DNA from: Martelella lutilitoris
GTDB lineage: Bacteria; Pseudomonadota; Alphaproteobacteria; Rhizobiales; Rhizobiaceae
DNA length: 64,000 bases
Direction of reading: 5' to 3'
Assembly (NCBI RefSeq): GCF_005924265.1
Contig: NZ_VCLB01000001.1
Location: 62,001-126,000 of the forward strand
Positions 27,738-37,527 of this stretch are shown here, piece by piece. Positions within the stretch are counted from its first letter, which is position 1; every line of letters starts with the position of its first letter. The notes under the pieces were generated by a model that was not told the DNA's origin, ran no database searches, and was given only the letters and a program-made list of their open reading frames with translations. Position numbers and translations under genes: made by a program.

Positions 27738-27888
27738 CAATCTCCCCCCCTTGAGGGGGAGATGTCGCGAAAGCGACAGAGAGGGGTAGAGGGCGCAAGC
27801 CCTATAAGCCGCAATCTCCGTGCTCTCGGATAGGGTTTACCCCCCTCTGCCCCTTGTCGGGGCATCTCCCCCTCAAGGGGGGAGATTG
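27738..27888. repeat. RIME-like palindromic repeat inside the hut transporter operon
   Basis: About 150 bp with inverted ends: left CAATCTCCCCCCCTTGAGG and right CCTCAAGGGGGGAGATTG (one C extra at left), each followed inward by GGGGAGATG and a small hairpin. The left inner hairpin is TGTCGC-GAAA-GCGACA, the right one CCCC-GACAA-GGGG, so the stems differ in sequence but both pair. The same ends recur at 12677-12798. Confidence 0.88.
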
Positions 27889-27905
27889 AATGAGGGCGTT
27901 TCGTG

Positions 27906-28856
27906 TTACTCCTGGATAAACGAGGGATCGGCCAGCGTCGAAAGGTCCGGGATCTCGCGGATCACGCCGGCATCGAGCAGAAGCTCGGCTGCGTCGGAGG
28001 AGAAGTCGTTGAACTCGCCGCCGAAAAAGGCGATCGCCGCATCGCGGTCCTGCCATTCGAGATACTGCGCCGAGCCGGCAAACTGCTCTGCCGACTGGTT
28101 CACGTCCGCGCCCATGATGCCATAGGCTTCTTCCGGGCTTTCGGCAATCATGTCGAGCGCTTCGTAATAGGAGGTGGCGAGCGCTTTCGCCGCATCCGGG
28201 TTTTCCTCCAGGAAGGCCGGCGTGCAGCCGAACGTGTCCATGACGGCCGGATAGTCGAGCGTGGTGGCGATGATCTTGCCGGCATCGGGCGCTTCGCGGA
28301 CGGACGACAGATAAGGCTCGTAGGTCATCGCCGCGTCGTTCTGACCGGCGATGAAGGCCTGGGCGGCCGGGCCCGGCTCCAGATTGACGACCTTGACGTC
28401 ATCCATCGTCATGCCGTTTTCCTTGAGGATCCAGGCGAGATAGAAATAGGGCGAGGTGCCCGGCGCGGAGGCCGCGACGGTCTTGCCCTTCAGGTCGGTG
28501 ATCTTCTCGATATCGGAGCGCACGACCATGCCGTCGGCGCCGTGGGACTTGTCAAGCTGGAAGATCTGCGTGGTCGGCACGCCGGCTGCGGCCCAGACGA
28601 TCCAGGTCTCGACCGTCGTTGCCGCGCACTGGATATCACCGGAGGCGAGCGCCAGATGGCGGCTGGCCTGCGGGATCTTGACGAGATCGACATCAAGCCC
28701 GTTCTTCTCGAAAATGCCGGCTTCCTTGGCGAGCGTCAGCGGCGCGAAACCGGTCCAGCCGGAAAGCCCGACGGCGACCTTCGTCTCCTGCGCCTGAGCG
28801 CCGGTAGCCAGAGACGAGACGGCGATAGCGGTGGCTGCAAGCCATTTGAATGTCAT
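27906..28856 (-). CDS. ABC substrate-binding protein (NitT/TauT type) of the hut regulon
   Basis: A 316-residue periplasmic binding protein with signal peptide (MTFKWLAATAIAVSSLATGAQA). The core VAVGLSGWTGFAPLTLAKEAG places it in the NMT1/SsuA-like group. It would deliver its ligand to the permease and ATPase encoded downstream. AGAGGGGTTCC precedes the ATG. An operator-like palindrome and a promoter lie 80-95 bp upstream, suggesting HutC control. Ligand probably a histidine-pathway compound, not proven. Confidence 0.88.
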   Translation of the reverse strand: MTFKWLAATAIAVSSLATGAQAQETKVAVGLSGWTGFAPLTLAKEAGIFEKNGLDVDLVKIPQASRHLALASGDIQCAATTVETWIVWAAAGVPTTQIFQLDKSHGADGMVVRSDIEKITDLKGKTVAASAPGTSPYFYLAWILKENGMTMDDVKVVNLEPGPAAQAFIAGQNDAAMTYEPYLSSVREAPDAGKIIATTLDYPAVMDTFGCTPAFLEENPDAAKALATSYYEALDMIAESPEEAYGIMGADVNQSAEQFAGSAQYLEWQDRDAAIAFFGGEFNDFSSDAAELLLDAGVIREIPDLSTLADPSFIQE

Positions 28857-28914
28857 GTTGGAACCCCTCTTTGCTTTATTTTGAGCAGTTTTGCTGATTG
28901 CTATTCCGATGGGC

Positions 28915-28950
28915 ATATTAGTCAGGCGTCCGATAATTTGTCTAGACAAA
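28915..28950 (-). promoter_or_regulatory. Promoter with HutC-like operator before the hut transporter genes
   Basis: TTTGTCTAGACAAA (28937-28950) is a perfect 14-bp palindrome with the GTnTAnAC form of HutC/GntR sites. Reading leftward, TAGACA (28944-28939) as -35, an 18-bp spacer and TAATAT (28920-28915) as -10 form a promoter, so the palindrome covers the -35. Confidence 0.6.
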
Positions 28951-29002
28951 ATATCGCATCACCAATCGGCCGGCATTTTGAGATGCATCGGGTTGACGCA
29001 TG

Positions 29003-29809
29003 TTACTGGAATTGAGCGGCAAGCGCTGGCCATTCGGACAGAAAGGCGTCCCGTGCATGAAGCCCGGCAGAGCCCTTCATTCTCTCGCGTGTCTGTGTCA
29101 GCCGGACGAAGATCAGCGTTTGATCGGTCTCTTCAGCCCACCCGATATACCAGCCCCACCCGTGCGCATAGTCGAAACTGCGATCCGCCCGGCGGGGATA
29201 GGCCGCGCCGGTTTTGCCGTGCACCAGCCAGTCGCCGGCCTGTCGGGTCTCGACGATGGCGCGCGTGCGGGCCATGGCATCTTCGCGCACCGGCAGCGCA
29301 CCGAGAAGAAGGGCGCGCAGGAAACGCACCTGCTCAGCGGGCGAAACCTGAAGAGAGGACGCGATCCATGCCCGATCAAGCCCGTTGTCAAAACCCGCAT
29401 CGCCGGAAAAATCGGCGTTGCCGTAGCCGAAGGCTTGCGCAAAGGCCGTCAGCGCCTCTGCCCCCAGCGCATGGGTGATACGCTGTGAATACCATACGAC
29501 CGAGTAACGCAGCCAGTCCGCCGGATTGGTATCGCGCCGCCAGTTCGCCCCGCCCCAATCGGGATCGCCCTCCTGATAGGCCAGAACAGGATGCGCGGCG
29601 TCTTTCAGAAATCCGGCGTCATATCCCATCACCGCCAGCGGCACCTTGAAGGTGGAAGCCGGCGTGACCCTGACCTGACAATCGCCCTCTTCCAGCAACA
29701 CAGCACCCGTTGCCGCATCGGCAACGAGCGTGCAGAGCGTTTCGGCAAGGGCAGCCCGTGCCGGTATTGTGATGGCAAACGAAACGAGGATGGCGGCGAA
29801 CCAGCGCAT
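29003..29809 (-). CDS. Class D (OXA-type) beta-lactamase homologue
   Basis: A 268-residue exported protein with signal peptide. It keeps all class D landmarks: STFK at 52-55 (acylated Ser and carboxylated Lys), SVV at 103-105, WYS 106-108, YGN 129-131, Trp148 and KTG at 199-201. Cys26 and Cys44 may form a disulfide. It should hydrolyse beta-lactams in the periplasm, but could act on another substrate. GGAGGAATTTC precedes the ATG. It lies 111 bp after hutU on the same strand and just before the hut transporter unit, an unexpected place for a resistance-type gene. Confidence 0.9.
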   Translation of the reverse strand: MRWFAAILVSFAITIPARAALAETLCTLVADAATGAVLLEEGDCQVRVTPASTFKVPLAVMGYDAGFLKDAAHPVLAYQEGDPDWGGANWRRDTNPADWLRYSVVWYSQRITHALGAEALTAFAQAFGYGNADFSGDAGFDNGLDRAWIASSLQVSPAEQVRFLRALLLGALPVREDAMARTRAIVETRQAGDWLVHGKTGAAYPRRADRSFDYAHGWGWYIGWAEETDQTLIFVRLTQTRERMKGSAGLHARDAFLSEWPALAAQFQ

Positions 29810-29920
29810 GAAATTCCTCCCGGCACGCATTGGAGAACCACAGACACGCCAAATGCGCAGTCTTGCACCCGAATGCCCGGTTCGGGTAAATATTTCAAAA
29901 ATGCCAGACGCCCTGGACCT

Positions 29921-31597
29921 TCAGTTGCCCAGAATCCCCGGCAGGCGAAGGCCGTTTTCCTTCGCGCATTCGATGGCGATGTCGTAACCCGCATCCGCAT
30001 GGCGCATGACGCCGGTGGCCGGGTCGTTCCAGAGCACGCGGCCGACGCGGCGGGCGGCATCGTCGGAACCATCGCAGCAGATCACCATGCCGGCATGCTG
30101 GGAAAAGCCCATGCCGACGCCGCCGCCGTGATGCAGCGACACCCATGTGGCGCCCGAGGCCGTATTAAGCAGCGCGTTCAAGAGCGGCCAGTCGGAGACG
30201 GCGTCGGAACCGTCCAGCATCGCTTCTGTCTCTCGGTTCGGCGAGGCGACCGAGCCTGAATCGAGATGGTCGCGACCGATCACGATCGGGGCCTTCAGTT
30301 CGCCGTTCTTCACCATCTCGTTGAAGGCGAGGCCGAGCCGGTGACGATCGCCGAGGCCAACCCAGCAGATGCGCGCCGGCAGTCCCTGGAAATGGATGCG
30401 TTCGCGGGCCATGTCGAGCCAGTTGTGCAGGTGGGTGTTGTCCGGCAGCAGTTCCTTGACCTTGCGGTCGGTCTTGTAGATGTCCTCCGGATCGCCGGAA
30501 AGGGCAGCCCAGCGGAACGGGCCGATGCCCCGGCAGAACAGCGGGCGGATATAGGCCGGCACGAAGCCGGGAAAATCAAAGGCGCGCTCGCAGCCTTCTT
30601 CCTTGGCCATCTGGCGGATATTGTTGCCATAATCGACCGTCGGAATGCCCATGTCCCAAAAGGCGAGCATCGCCTCCACGTGGGTGCGCATCGAGGCGCG
30701 CGCCGCCTTTTCGACCGCCTTCGGATCACGCTCGGCCTTGTCGCGCCATTCGCCGAGACTCCAGCCCGCGGGCAGATAGCCGTTGACCGGATCATGCGCC
30801 GAGGTCTGGTCGGTGACGATATCGGGCCGGACGCCACGCTTCACAAGCTCGGGAAGAATTTCCGCGGTATTGCCGAGCAGGCCGACGGATTTCGCCTCGC
30901 CGGCCTTGGTCCAGGCGTCGATCATGGCGAGCGCCTCGTCGAGCGTCTCGGCCTTTTCATCGACATAGCCGGTGCGGATGCGGAAATCGATGCGGGTCGG
31001 ATCGCATTCCACCGCAAGGCAGCAGGCGCCGGCCATGACGGCAGCCAGCGGCTGCGCGCCGCCCATGCCGCCAAGACCGCCGGTCAGGATCCACTTGCCC
31101 GAAAGATCGCCGTTGTAATGCTGGCGACCGGCCTCCACGAAAGTCTCATAGGTGCCCTGCACGATGCCCTGCGCGCCGATATAGATCCACGATCCGGCCG
31201 TCATCTGGCCGTACATCATCAGGCCTTTCTTATCGAGCTCGTGAAAATGGTCCCAGTTGGCCCAGTGCGGCACGAGGTTGGAATTGGCGATCAGCACGCG
31301 CGGCGCATCGGCATGGGTGCGGAACACGCCGACCGGCTTGCCGGACTGCACCAGCAGCGTCTCGTCATCTTCAAGCGTCTTCAGCGTCTCGACGATCCTG
31401 TCGAAATCGTCCCAGGTGCGGGCGGCGCGGCCGATGCCGCCATAGACGACAAGTTCATGCGGCTTTTCGGCGACGTCCGGATCGAGATTGTTCATCAGCA
31501 TCCGGAGCGGCGCTTCGGTGAGCCAGCTCTTGGCATTGAGCTCCGTGCCGGTCGGGGCGTGAATTTCGCGGGCGTTGTGTCGCGGATTGTCGGTCAT
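29921..31597 (-). CDS. hutU: Urocanate hydratase
   Basis: A 558-residue NAD-dependent urocanase, step two of histidine breakdown, converting urocanate to imidazolonepropionate. Length and landmarks fit the family: [21 protein letters not shown] near the N-terminal third, [21 protein letters not shown] as the NAD loop, and [19 protein letters not shown] and [16 protein letters not shown] near the C-terminus. It begins 15 bp after the hutG stop and is part of hutI-H-G-U. Confidence 0.96.
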   Translation of the reverse strand: MTDNPRHNAREIHAPTGTELNAKSWLTEAPLRMLMNNLDPDVAEKPHELVVYGGIGRAARTWDDFDRIVETLKTLEDDETLLVQSGKPVGVFRTHADAPRVLIANSNLVPHWANWDHFHELDKKGLMMYGQMTAGSWIYIGAQGIVQGTYETFVEAGRQHYNGDLSGKWILTGGLGGMGGAQPLAAVMAGACCLAVECDPTRIDFRIRTGYVDEKAETLDEALAMIDAWTKAGEAKSVGLLGNTAEILPELVKRGVRPDIVTDQTSAHDPVNGYLPAGWSLGEWRDKAERDPKAVEKAARASMRTHVEAMLAFWDMGIPTVDYGNNIRQMAKEEGCERAFDFPGFVPAYIRPLFCRGIGPFRWAALSGDPEDIYKTDRKVKELLPDNTHLHNWLDMARERIHFQGLPARICWVGLGDRHRLGLAFNEMVKNGELKAPIVIGRDHLDSGSVASPNRETEAMLDGSDAVSDWPLLNALLNTASGATWVSLHHGGGVGMGFSQHAGMVICCDGSDDAARRVGRVLWNDPATGVMRHADAGYDIAIECAKENGLRLPGILGN

Positions 31598-31612
31598 GGC
31601 GTGTTCCCTCTG

Positions 31613-32416
31613 TTACATGCGCGCGGAGAACGACAGGCGTTCGATCCGCTCGAGAATATCCTGCAGATGGCGGCGCAGCTTTTCCGCTTTCTCCTCGTCA
31701 TAGGCGAATGGCGGCGCTTCGGCGGCAAGATGGGTCGACTGCGCCAGTTCCATCTGGATGGCGTGAATGCCGGTCTCCGGCCTGCCGTAATGCCGCGTCG
31801 TCCAGCCGCCCTTGAAGCGGCCATTGACGGCATAATCGTAGCCCGGCGCCAGCGAAACGACGCTCTCCACGGCTGCTTCAAATTCCGGCGCGCAGGTTGT
31901 GCCGAGATTGGTGCCGATGTTGAAATCCGGCAGCTTGCCCTCGAACAGAAACGGAATATGCGAGCGGATCGAGTGGCAGTCATAGAGAATGGCGATGCCG
32001 TGCTCCTGACGTACCCGCTCAAGCTCGGCTGCAAGGGCTGCATGATAGGGCCTATGGAAGGCCTCAAGCCGTTCGGCGCTATCGGCATCGTCCGGCGCTT
32101 CGCCATCCTTCCAGATCGCGACGCCGTCGAAATCGGTTTCGGGTACCAGACCGGTCGTATTCTGACCCGGATAGAGGCTGACGCCCGCCGGATCGCGATT
32201 GGCATCGATGACATAGCGATGGAAATTCGCCTTCACCGTGGTCGCGCCGTCGAGCAGACCATCATAGAGCCGGTCGACATGCCAGTCGGTATCGGCCAGC
32301 AGGCGGCCGTTCTCGTTCAGCCGCGCCTCGATTTCGGGCGGGACAAAGGTGCCGGTGTGGGGGAAGCCCAGAACGACGGGCGATGCGCCCTGTTTGACGA
32401 TAACGGGATCGATCAT
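31613..32416 (-). CDS. hutG: N-formylglutamate deformylase
   Basis: A 267-residue zinc hydrolase that releases formate from N-formylglutamate, the last step of the five-step Hut route. Conserved parts are GFPHTGTFVPPEI, DTDWHVDRLYDGL, LYDCHSIRSHIPFLFEGKLPDFNIGTN and MELAQSTHL. Its partner HutF, which makes formylglutamate, is encoded divergently. It is separated from hutH by a 238-bp gap carrying a palindromic repeat. Confidence 0.94.
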   Translation of the reverse strand: MIDPVIVKQGASPVVLGFPHTGTFVPPEIEARLNENGRLLADTDWHVDRLYDGLLDGATTVKANFHRYVIDANRDPAGVSLYPGQNTTGLVPETDFDGVAIWKDGEAPDDADSAERLEAFHRPYHAALAAELERVRQEHGIAILYDCHSIRSHIPFLFEGKLPDFNIGTNLGTTCAPEFEAAVESVVSLAPGYDYAVNGRFKGGWTTRHYGRPETGIHAIQMELAQSTHLAAEAPPFAYDEEKAEKLRRHLQDILERIERLSFSARM

Positions 32417-32459
32417 GGGACAATATTCCTACGTCTAGTGTTACTGCTTGCGCCGCTTG

Positions 32460-32608
32460 CCCTCATCCGGCCTTCGGCCACCTTCTCCCCAAGGGGAGAA
32501 GGGCACGCCGGCGAGGCTCTGCCTGTCCGCGCGTTCCGGCGCTGGCTGCTTCGCTCACCCTCGCCCCGCGGGGGAGAGGGTGGCGCGGATGCGCCGGGTG
32601 AGGGGCGG
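32460..32608. repeat. Second RIME-type palindromic repeat, between hutH and hutG
   Basis: About 149 bp with diverged inverted ends: left CCCTCATCCGGCCTTCGGCC then ACCTTCTCCCC-AAGGGGAGAAGG, right mirrored as CACCCTCGCCCC-GGGGGAGAGGGTG, GCGCGGATGCGCC and GGGTGAGGGG. The general pattern (CTCATCCG...CACCTTCTCCCC) is that of RIME elements of Rhizobium and Sinorhizobium. It differs in sequence from the repeats at 12677 and 27738. Confidence 0.85.
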
Positions 32609-32654
32609 AACCCCGGTGTGGGCGGTCGCACACCTTCCCTTTCCACAAGTGCCA

Positions 32655-34190
32655 TCAAACCTTCAACTCCGGCAACACCCCTGCCCCGACCGCATCGATC
32701 AGTACGCCGTCGCGCACCGCCATCGCAGCCTTCTCAAGATCGTCGGCCATGTAGCGGTCGTCTTCGAGCGTCGGCACCAGTCCTCGGAATGCGGCAATCC
32801 CCCCTTGCAGAGCCGGACTGGTGGAAAGCGGCGCGCGCAGTTCCACGCCCTGAACGCTGCAAAGCGCCTCAATGCCGATGATGTCCGCAAGATTTTCCGT
32901 CATCTGCAGCAGGCGACGAGCGCCGTGGCAGGCCATGGACACATGGTCCTCCTGGTTGGCGGAGGTCGGCGTGGAATCGACAGACGCCGGGTGCGACATC
33001 TGCTTGTTCTCGCTCATCAGCGCGGCGGAGGTGACCTCGGCAATCATCAGCCCGGAATTGAGCCCCGGCTTCTTCGACAGAAAGGCCGGAAGCCCGAAGG
33101 AGAGCGCCGGGTCCACCAGAAGCGCAATGCGGCGCTGGGCAATCGCGCCGAGCTCCGAAACGGCAATGGCAATCTGGTCGGCGGCAAACGCCACCGGCTC
33201 GGCGTGGAAATTGCCGCCGGAAACGACGCTGTCGTCGGAAAGCACCAGCGGATTGTCTGTCGCCGCATTGGCCTCGATTTCCAGCGTGCGACCGGCCTGG
33301 CGCAGAAGATCGAGGCAGGCGCCATCGACCTGCGGCTGGCAGCGGATACAGTACGGATCCTGCACCCGCTCGTCGCCTTCGATATGGGACACGCGGATTT
33401 CGGAACCTTCGAGCAGACCGCGCAGGCTGGCGGCGGCATCGATCTGGCCCTGGTGGCCGCGCAACGTGTGGATATCCGGATGGAAGGGCGCGGGCGAGCC
33501 CATCGCCGCATCGGTGGACAGCGCGCCGGTGATTAGCGCCGTCTGGGCACAGCGGAAAGCGCGGAAGAGCCCGGCAAGTGCGAGCGCAGTGGAGACCTGC
33601 GTGCCGTTGATCAGCGCGAGGCCTTCCTTGGCTGCCAAGGTGACCGGGGTCAGCCCCGCCCGTGCCAATGCCTCAGCGCCGGAAAGCCGCTCTCCGGCAA
33701 AGAAGGCCTCGCCCTCGCCCATCATCACCGCCGCCATATGGGCAAGCGGCGCAAGATCGCCGGAGGCGCCGACGGAGCCCTTTTCGGGGATCAGCGGGGT
33801 GACGCCCTTTTCGATCATCGCCTCGATCAGACGGACGAGTTCCAGGCGCACGCCGGACGCGCCGCGCCCGAGCGAGATCAGCTTCAGCACCATGATCAGA
33901 CGGACGATCTCGGCGGACAGCGGCGCGCCGACCCCGCAGCAATGCGAGAGGATCAGATTGCGCTGCAGGGTCGCCGTATCGGCGGCGTCGATCTTGATCG
34001 AGGCGAGTTTGCCGAAACCGGTATTGATGCCGTAGACCGGCGCGTTGCCGGCGGCGATCCGGGCAATGCGGGCGGCCGCCTTTTCGATGGCAGCGTCGCA
34101 GGACGGCGCAAGCCTTGCCGGCTCGACACCGCGATAGACCTCTTCCAGCACGGCAAGCGTAACGGAACCGGGTTCAAGGGTGATCGTCAC
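32655..34190 (-). CDS. hutH: Histidine ammonia-lyase
   Basis: A 511-residue lyase that removes ammonia from L-histidine to give urocanate. The ASG triad at 142-144 ([15 protein letters not shown]) cyclises to the MIO electrophile, and NTGFGKLA at about 56-63 carries the active-site region. It starts with GTG at 34190, sharing four bases (GTGA) with the hutI stop, so translation is coupled. The 511-residue length is standard. Confidence 0.96.
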   Translation of the reverse strand: MTITLEPGSVTLAVLEEVYRGVEPARLAPSCDAAIEKAAARIARIAAGNAPVYGINTGFGKLASIKIDAADTATLQRNLILSHCCGVGAPLSAEIVRLIMVLKLISLGRGASGVRLELVRLIEAMIEKGVTPLIPEKGSVGASGDLAPLAHMAAVMMGEGEAFFAGERLSGAEALARAGLTPVTLAAKEGLALINGTQVSTALALAGLFRAFRCAQTALITGALSTDAAMGSPAPFHPDIHTLRGHQGQIDAAASLRGLLEGSEIRVSHIEGDERVQDPYCIRCQPQVDGACLDLLRQAGRTLEIEANAATDNPLVLSDDSVVSGGNFHAEPVAFAADQIAIAVSELGAIAQRRIALLVDPALSFGLPAFLSKKPGLNSGLMIAEVTSAALMSENKQMSHPASVDSTPTSANQEDHVSMACHGARRLLQMTENLADIIGIEALCSVQGVELRAPLSTSPALQGGIAAFRGLVPTLEDDRYMADDLEKAAMAVRDGVLIDAVGAGVLPELKV

Positions 34191-35404
34191 AGCCGGACCT
34201 CCCGACCTTCAGCGTAAAGGCGATCAAGCGGATTGAAGCCGATGCGGTAGACCAGCTCTGCCGGCGCATCGATATCCCAGATGGCGATGTCCGCCGCCTT
34301 GCCGGCTTCGAGCGTGCCCGTTTCTTCCGAAAGGCCGAGGGCGACCGCCGCGTTGCGGGTGACGCCGGCGAGGCATTCCGAGACGGTCAGGCCAAACAGC
34401 GTTGCGCCCATGTTCATGGTCAGGAGAAGCGAGGTCAGCGGCGAGGTTCCGGGATTGCAGTCGGTCGCAAGCGCGATCTTCGCACCGGCCTCACGCAGGG
34501 CGGCGACGGGCGGAAGCTGCTTTTCCTTCAGCGTGTAGAACGCGCCGGGCAGGAGCACCGCGACCGACCCGGCTTCAGCCATTGCCTTCGCGCCGGCCGC
34601 ATCGAGATACTCCAGATGATCGGCGGAAAGCGCGCCGAAGGAGGCCGCCATTTCCGCGCCGTGAAGGTTGGAAAGCTGTTCGGCATGGAGCTTGACCGGC
34701 AGGCCGAGCGCCGTTGCCTTTTCGAACACCGGCTTCAGTTCGTCTGGCGAAAAGGCAATGCCCTCGCAGAATGCATCGACGGCATCGACAAGGCCCTGCG
34801 CATGGGCAACCTCGAGACCGGGCAGGACCACCTCCGCGATATAGTCGCCGTTACGTCCCCCGTATTCCGGCGGCGTGGCGTGGGCAGCAAGCCAGGTGGT
34901 CTTGATGCGAACGGGCCGCAGCGCGGCAAGACGGCGGGCGGCGCGCAGCATCTTCAGTTCGGCCTCGACATTGAGCCCGTAGCCGGATTTGATTTCGATG
35001 GTGGCCACGCCCTCGGCAATCAGCGCGTCGAGGCGCGGCAGGGCCGTTTCGACCAGGTCATCCTCCGAAAGCGCATTGGTGGCCGAAACCGTTGAGACGA
35101 TGCCGCCGCCGGCGCGGGCGATCTCCTCATAGGGCACGCCCTCGAGCCGCATCTCGAATTCCTTCGCGCGGCTGCCGCCATAGACGATGTGGGTGTGGCA
35201 ATCGATCAGCGAGGGCGTGACCAGCCTGCCGCCGCAATCGACCGTCTCGAAACCGGCGCAGTCCGGCGGGAGCCCGTCTTCGGGCCCGACATAGGTAATC
35301 CGCCCGTCGCGGACGGCCAGAACACCGGAAACTGGCGCGATGTCGCCGCCGGTCATCGCGGAAATCCGGGCATTGGTAAAAAGCGTGTTCGGCGCAGAAC
35401 GCAT
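34187..35404 (-). CDS. hutI: Imidazolonepropionase
   Basis: A 405-residue amidohydrolase that opens imidazolonepropionate to formiminoglutamate. Metal ligands are seen in HTH at 70-72 ([12 protein letters not shown]), KLHAEQLSN and [10 protein letters not shown]. The ATG at 35404 follows GGGGGAAGAG. It is first in the hutI-hutH-hutG-hutU unit and shares an 88-bp promoter region with divergent hutF, where the HutC-like palindrome lies. Confidence 0.95.
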   Translation of the reverse strand: MRSAPNTLFTNARISAMTGGDIAPVSGVLAVRDGRITYVGPEDGLPPDCAGFETVDCGGRLVTPSLIDCHTHIVYGGSRAKEFEMRLEGVPYEEIARAGGGIVSTVSATNALSEDDLVETALPRLDALIAEGVATIEIKSGYGLNVEAELKMLRAARRLAALRPVRIKTTWLAAHATPPEYGGRNGDYIAEVVLPGLEVAHAQGLVDAVDAFCEGIAFSPDELKPVFEKATALGLPVKLHAEQLSNLHGAEMAASFGALSADHLEYLDAAGAKAMAEAGSVAVLLPGAFYTLKEKQLPPVAALREAGAKIALATDCNPGTSPLTSLLLTMNMGATLFGLTVSECLAGVTRNAAVALGLSEETGTLEAGKAADIAIWDIDAPAELVYRIGFNPLDRLYAEGREVRL

Positions 35405-35417
35405 CTCTTCCCCCTTA

Positions 35418-35464
35418 TTGTCTTGGTTGATTATTATGTATATACATAACGAAACGATCAGCAA
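35418..35464. promoter_or_regulatory. Bidirectional hutI/hutF promoter with HutC-like operator
   Basis: TTATGTATATACATAA (35434-35449) is a perfect 16-bp palindrome containing GTATATAC, the GTnTAnAC form. For hutF, TTGTCT (35418-35423), 17 bp, TATACA (35441-35446); for hutI, TTGCTG (35464-35459), 16 bp, TATACA (35442-35437). Both -10 boxes lie in the palindrome, so one repressor could block both genes. Confidence 0.65.
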
Positions 35465-35492
35465 GAATAAATTTCGAGGCGGAACCGACCAG

Positions 35493-36854
35493 ATGCCCCA
35501 GACGCCAATGACGATCTTCGCAGAAAACGTGCTGACACCGGAAGGCTGGCGCTCGAATGCGCGTCTTTCGCTCGCAGAAGGGCGCATTTCCGGCCTTGCC
35601 TTCGAGCAGGCGCCGGAGGCCGGGGACGAGCGACACGGGACCATCGTGCCGGCTGTGGCCAATCTCCATTCCCATGCCTTCCAGCGCGCCATGGCCGGCC
35701 TTGCCGAACGCCGCGGCCCGGCCAGCGACAATTTCTGGAGCTGGCGGGAAGTGATGTACCGCTTCACCTTCGCCATCGAACCGGACGAGGCCGAGGCGAT
35801 CGCGGCGCAGCTTTACATGGAAATGCTGGAAGCGGGCTTTTGCCGCGTCGGCGAGTTCAACTATCTGCACAATGACAAGGACGGCAGCCATTACGGAAAC
35901 ATCGGCGAGATGGCCGAGCGCATTGGCGCTGCGGCGTCTGAAACCGGCATCGGCCTGACGCTGCTGCCGGTCTTCTACGCCCACTCGAATTTCGGCGGCG
36001 CGGAACCGAACAATGGCCAGCGCCGCTTCATCCATGATCGCGACAGCTTTCAGCGGCTGATGGAAGCCTCGGCAAAAGTGGTTGCCGGGCTGGAAAGCGC
36101 CGTTCTCGGCGTCGCCCCGCATTCCCTGCGCGCCGTCACCCCGGAAGAGCTCGCATTTTCCGAAAGCATGACGGACGGCCCGGTGCACATGCATATCGCC
36201 GAGCAGACGAAGGAAGTCGACGACTGCCTTGCCTGGAGCGGAAAGCGCCCGGTTGAATGGCTGCTCGACAATACCGGCGTCGATGGGCGCTGGTGCCTGA
36301 TCCACGCGACACACATGACCGACGCCGAGACCGATGGCCTTGCAAAGTCCGGCGCGGTCGCCGGCCTTTGCCCCGTGACCGAAGCCAATCTCGGCGACGG
36401 CATCTTCCCCGCAAGCCGGTTCCTTGGCGCAGGCGGCCGCTTCGGCATTGGCTCGGACTCCAATGTGCTGATCGGCCTTGCCGATGAGTTGCGCCAGCTC
36501 GAATATGCCCAGCGTCTCGGCGAACGGGCCCGCAACGTCATCGCCGAAACCGGCGGCACGACCGGTCGCCGCCTGTTTGACGGCGCGCTTGCCGGCGGAG
36601 CTCAGGCCATGGGGATCGAGGCTGGCATTTTCAAAGGCGCGCCGGGAAACTTCTTCTCGCTCGACGATAGCGCCGCCCCGTGGCTGAAGGACGATCAGGC
36701 GCTCGACGGCTTCATCTTCGCAAACCAGGTGAAGCCGGATTGCGTCTGGGTGAACGGCACAAAACAGGTCGAGGGCGGGCGTCACCGCAAACGCACGGCG
36801 ATTTCGGCCCGCTTCCGCAAGGCCATGACGGCGCTGATGGAACGCTCGGCATAG
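35493..36854 (+). CDS. hutF: Formimidoylglutamate deiminase
   Basis: A 453-residue amidohydrolase that turns formiminoglutamate into formylglutamate, the distinguishing step of the five-enzyme Hut pathway. Conserved stretches include [41 protein letters not shown] and [17 protein letters not shown] at 35493 has GAGGCGGAACC upstream; a later ATG at 35508 is also possible. Divergent from hutI and sharing its operator. Confidence 0.94.
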   Translation: MPQTPMTIFAENVLTPEGWRSNARLSLAEGRISGLAFEQAPEAGDERHGTIVPAVANLHSHAFQRAMAGLAERRGPASDNFWSWREVMYRFTFAIEPDEAEAIAAQLYMEMLEAGFCRVGEFNYLHNDKDGSHYGNIGEMAERIGAAASETGIGLTLLPVFYAHSNFGGAEPNNGQRRFIHDRDSFQRLMEASAKVVAGLESAVLGVAPHSLRAVTPEELAFSESMTDGPVHMHIAEQTKEVDDCLAWSGKRPVEWLLDNTGVDGRWCLIHATHMTDAETDGLAKSGAVAGLCPVTEANLGDGIFPASRFLGAGGRFGIGSDSNVLIGLADELRQLEYAQRLGERARNVIAETGGTTGRRLFDGALAGGAQAMGIEAGIFKGAPGNFFSLDDSAAPWLKDDQALDGFIFANQVKPDCVWVNGTKQVEGGRHRKRTAISARFRKAMTALMERSA

Positions 36855-36933
36855 GCGCATACCCCTTTGGCAGGCTCGGGAGGCGTGCTAGGAGGAAACA
36901 ACCGTCCTTCCCCCTCCCTCCCAAGGAGCGCCC

Positions 36934-37461
36934 ATGTCTGACGCACACCCCCTTCCCAAAGCCCAAGACCTCCCCTACCGCCCCAATGTCGGCGTGATGA
37001 TCCTGAACCCTGAAGGCAAGGTCTGGCTCGGCCGCCGCCTTTCGGAGGGCAATTCGGAATCCGACGGTTCACCACAGCTCTGGCAGATGCCGCAGGGCGG
37101 CATCGATCCGGGCGAGGCCCCGCTCGAGGCAGCCAGGCGCGAGCTCTACGAGGAGACCGGTATGAAGACGGTCAAGCTTCTCGGCGAATCAAAGGGCTGG
37201 ATCAATTACGACCTGCCCGACCACCTGATCGGCATCGGGCTCAAGGGTCGCTATCGCGGCCAGACCCAGCGCTGGTTCGCCTTTCGCTTTCTTGGGTCTG
37301 ACGGCGAGATCGCGATCAACCCGCCGCCGGAGGGCCACATGCAGGAGTTCGATGCCTGGCAGTGGACCGATATCGACGAACTTGCCGGCCTGATCGTCGA
37401 TTTCAAGCGTGCCGTCTACGAGCAGGTGGTGGCCGAATTCCGGCATCTGGCCAAGGGCTGA
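36934..37461 (+). CDS. rppH: RNA pyrophosphohydrolase
   Basis: A 175-residue Nudix hydrolase that removes pyrophosphate from the 5' end of mRNAs and so initiates their decay. The Nudix box runs from Gly55 ([22 protein letters not shown]), and [11 protein letters not shown] and WQMPQGG are typical of RppH/NudH. AAGGAG lies at the right distance from the ATG. It converges with bfr across a terminator. Confidence 0.93.
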   Translation: MSDAHPLPKAQDLPYRPNVGVMILNPEGKVWLGRRLSEGNSESDGSPQLWQMPQGGIDPGEAPLEAARRELYEETGMKTVKLLGESKGWINYDLPDHLIGIGLKGRYRGQTQRWFAFRFLGSDGEIAINPPPEGHMQEFDAWQWTDIDELAGLIVDFKRAVYEQVVAEFRHLAKG

Positions 37462-37471
37462 CCCGGAACGT

Positions 37472-37505
37472 GAAAAAGGCCCGAACCGCTTTGGTCCGGG
37501 CCCTT
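37472..37505 (-). terminator. Terminator after bfd-bfr
   Basis: On the minus strand a strong GC-rich stem (AAGGGCCCGGACC pairing with GGTTCGGGCCTT, two bulges) is followed by TTTTTC, 23 bp after the bfr stop. In the plus direction the hairpin follows rppH but has no T-run. Confidence 0.75.
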
Positions 37506-37527
37506 GAAATACAAAAGCGAATGCGCC

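Noticed and set aside
30266-32881. Very long open frame on the plus strand opposite hutU and hutG
   Set aside because: It is the antisense shadow of GC-rich genes with high third-base GC; no domain and low-complexity composition, whereas the minus-strand products are unmistakable.
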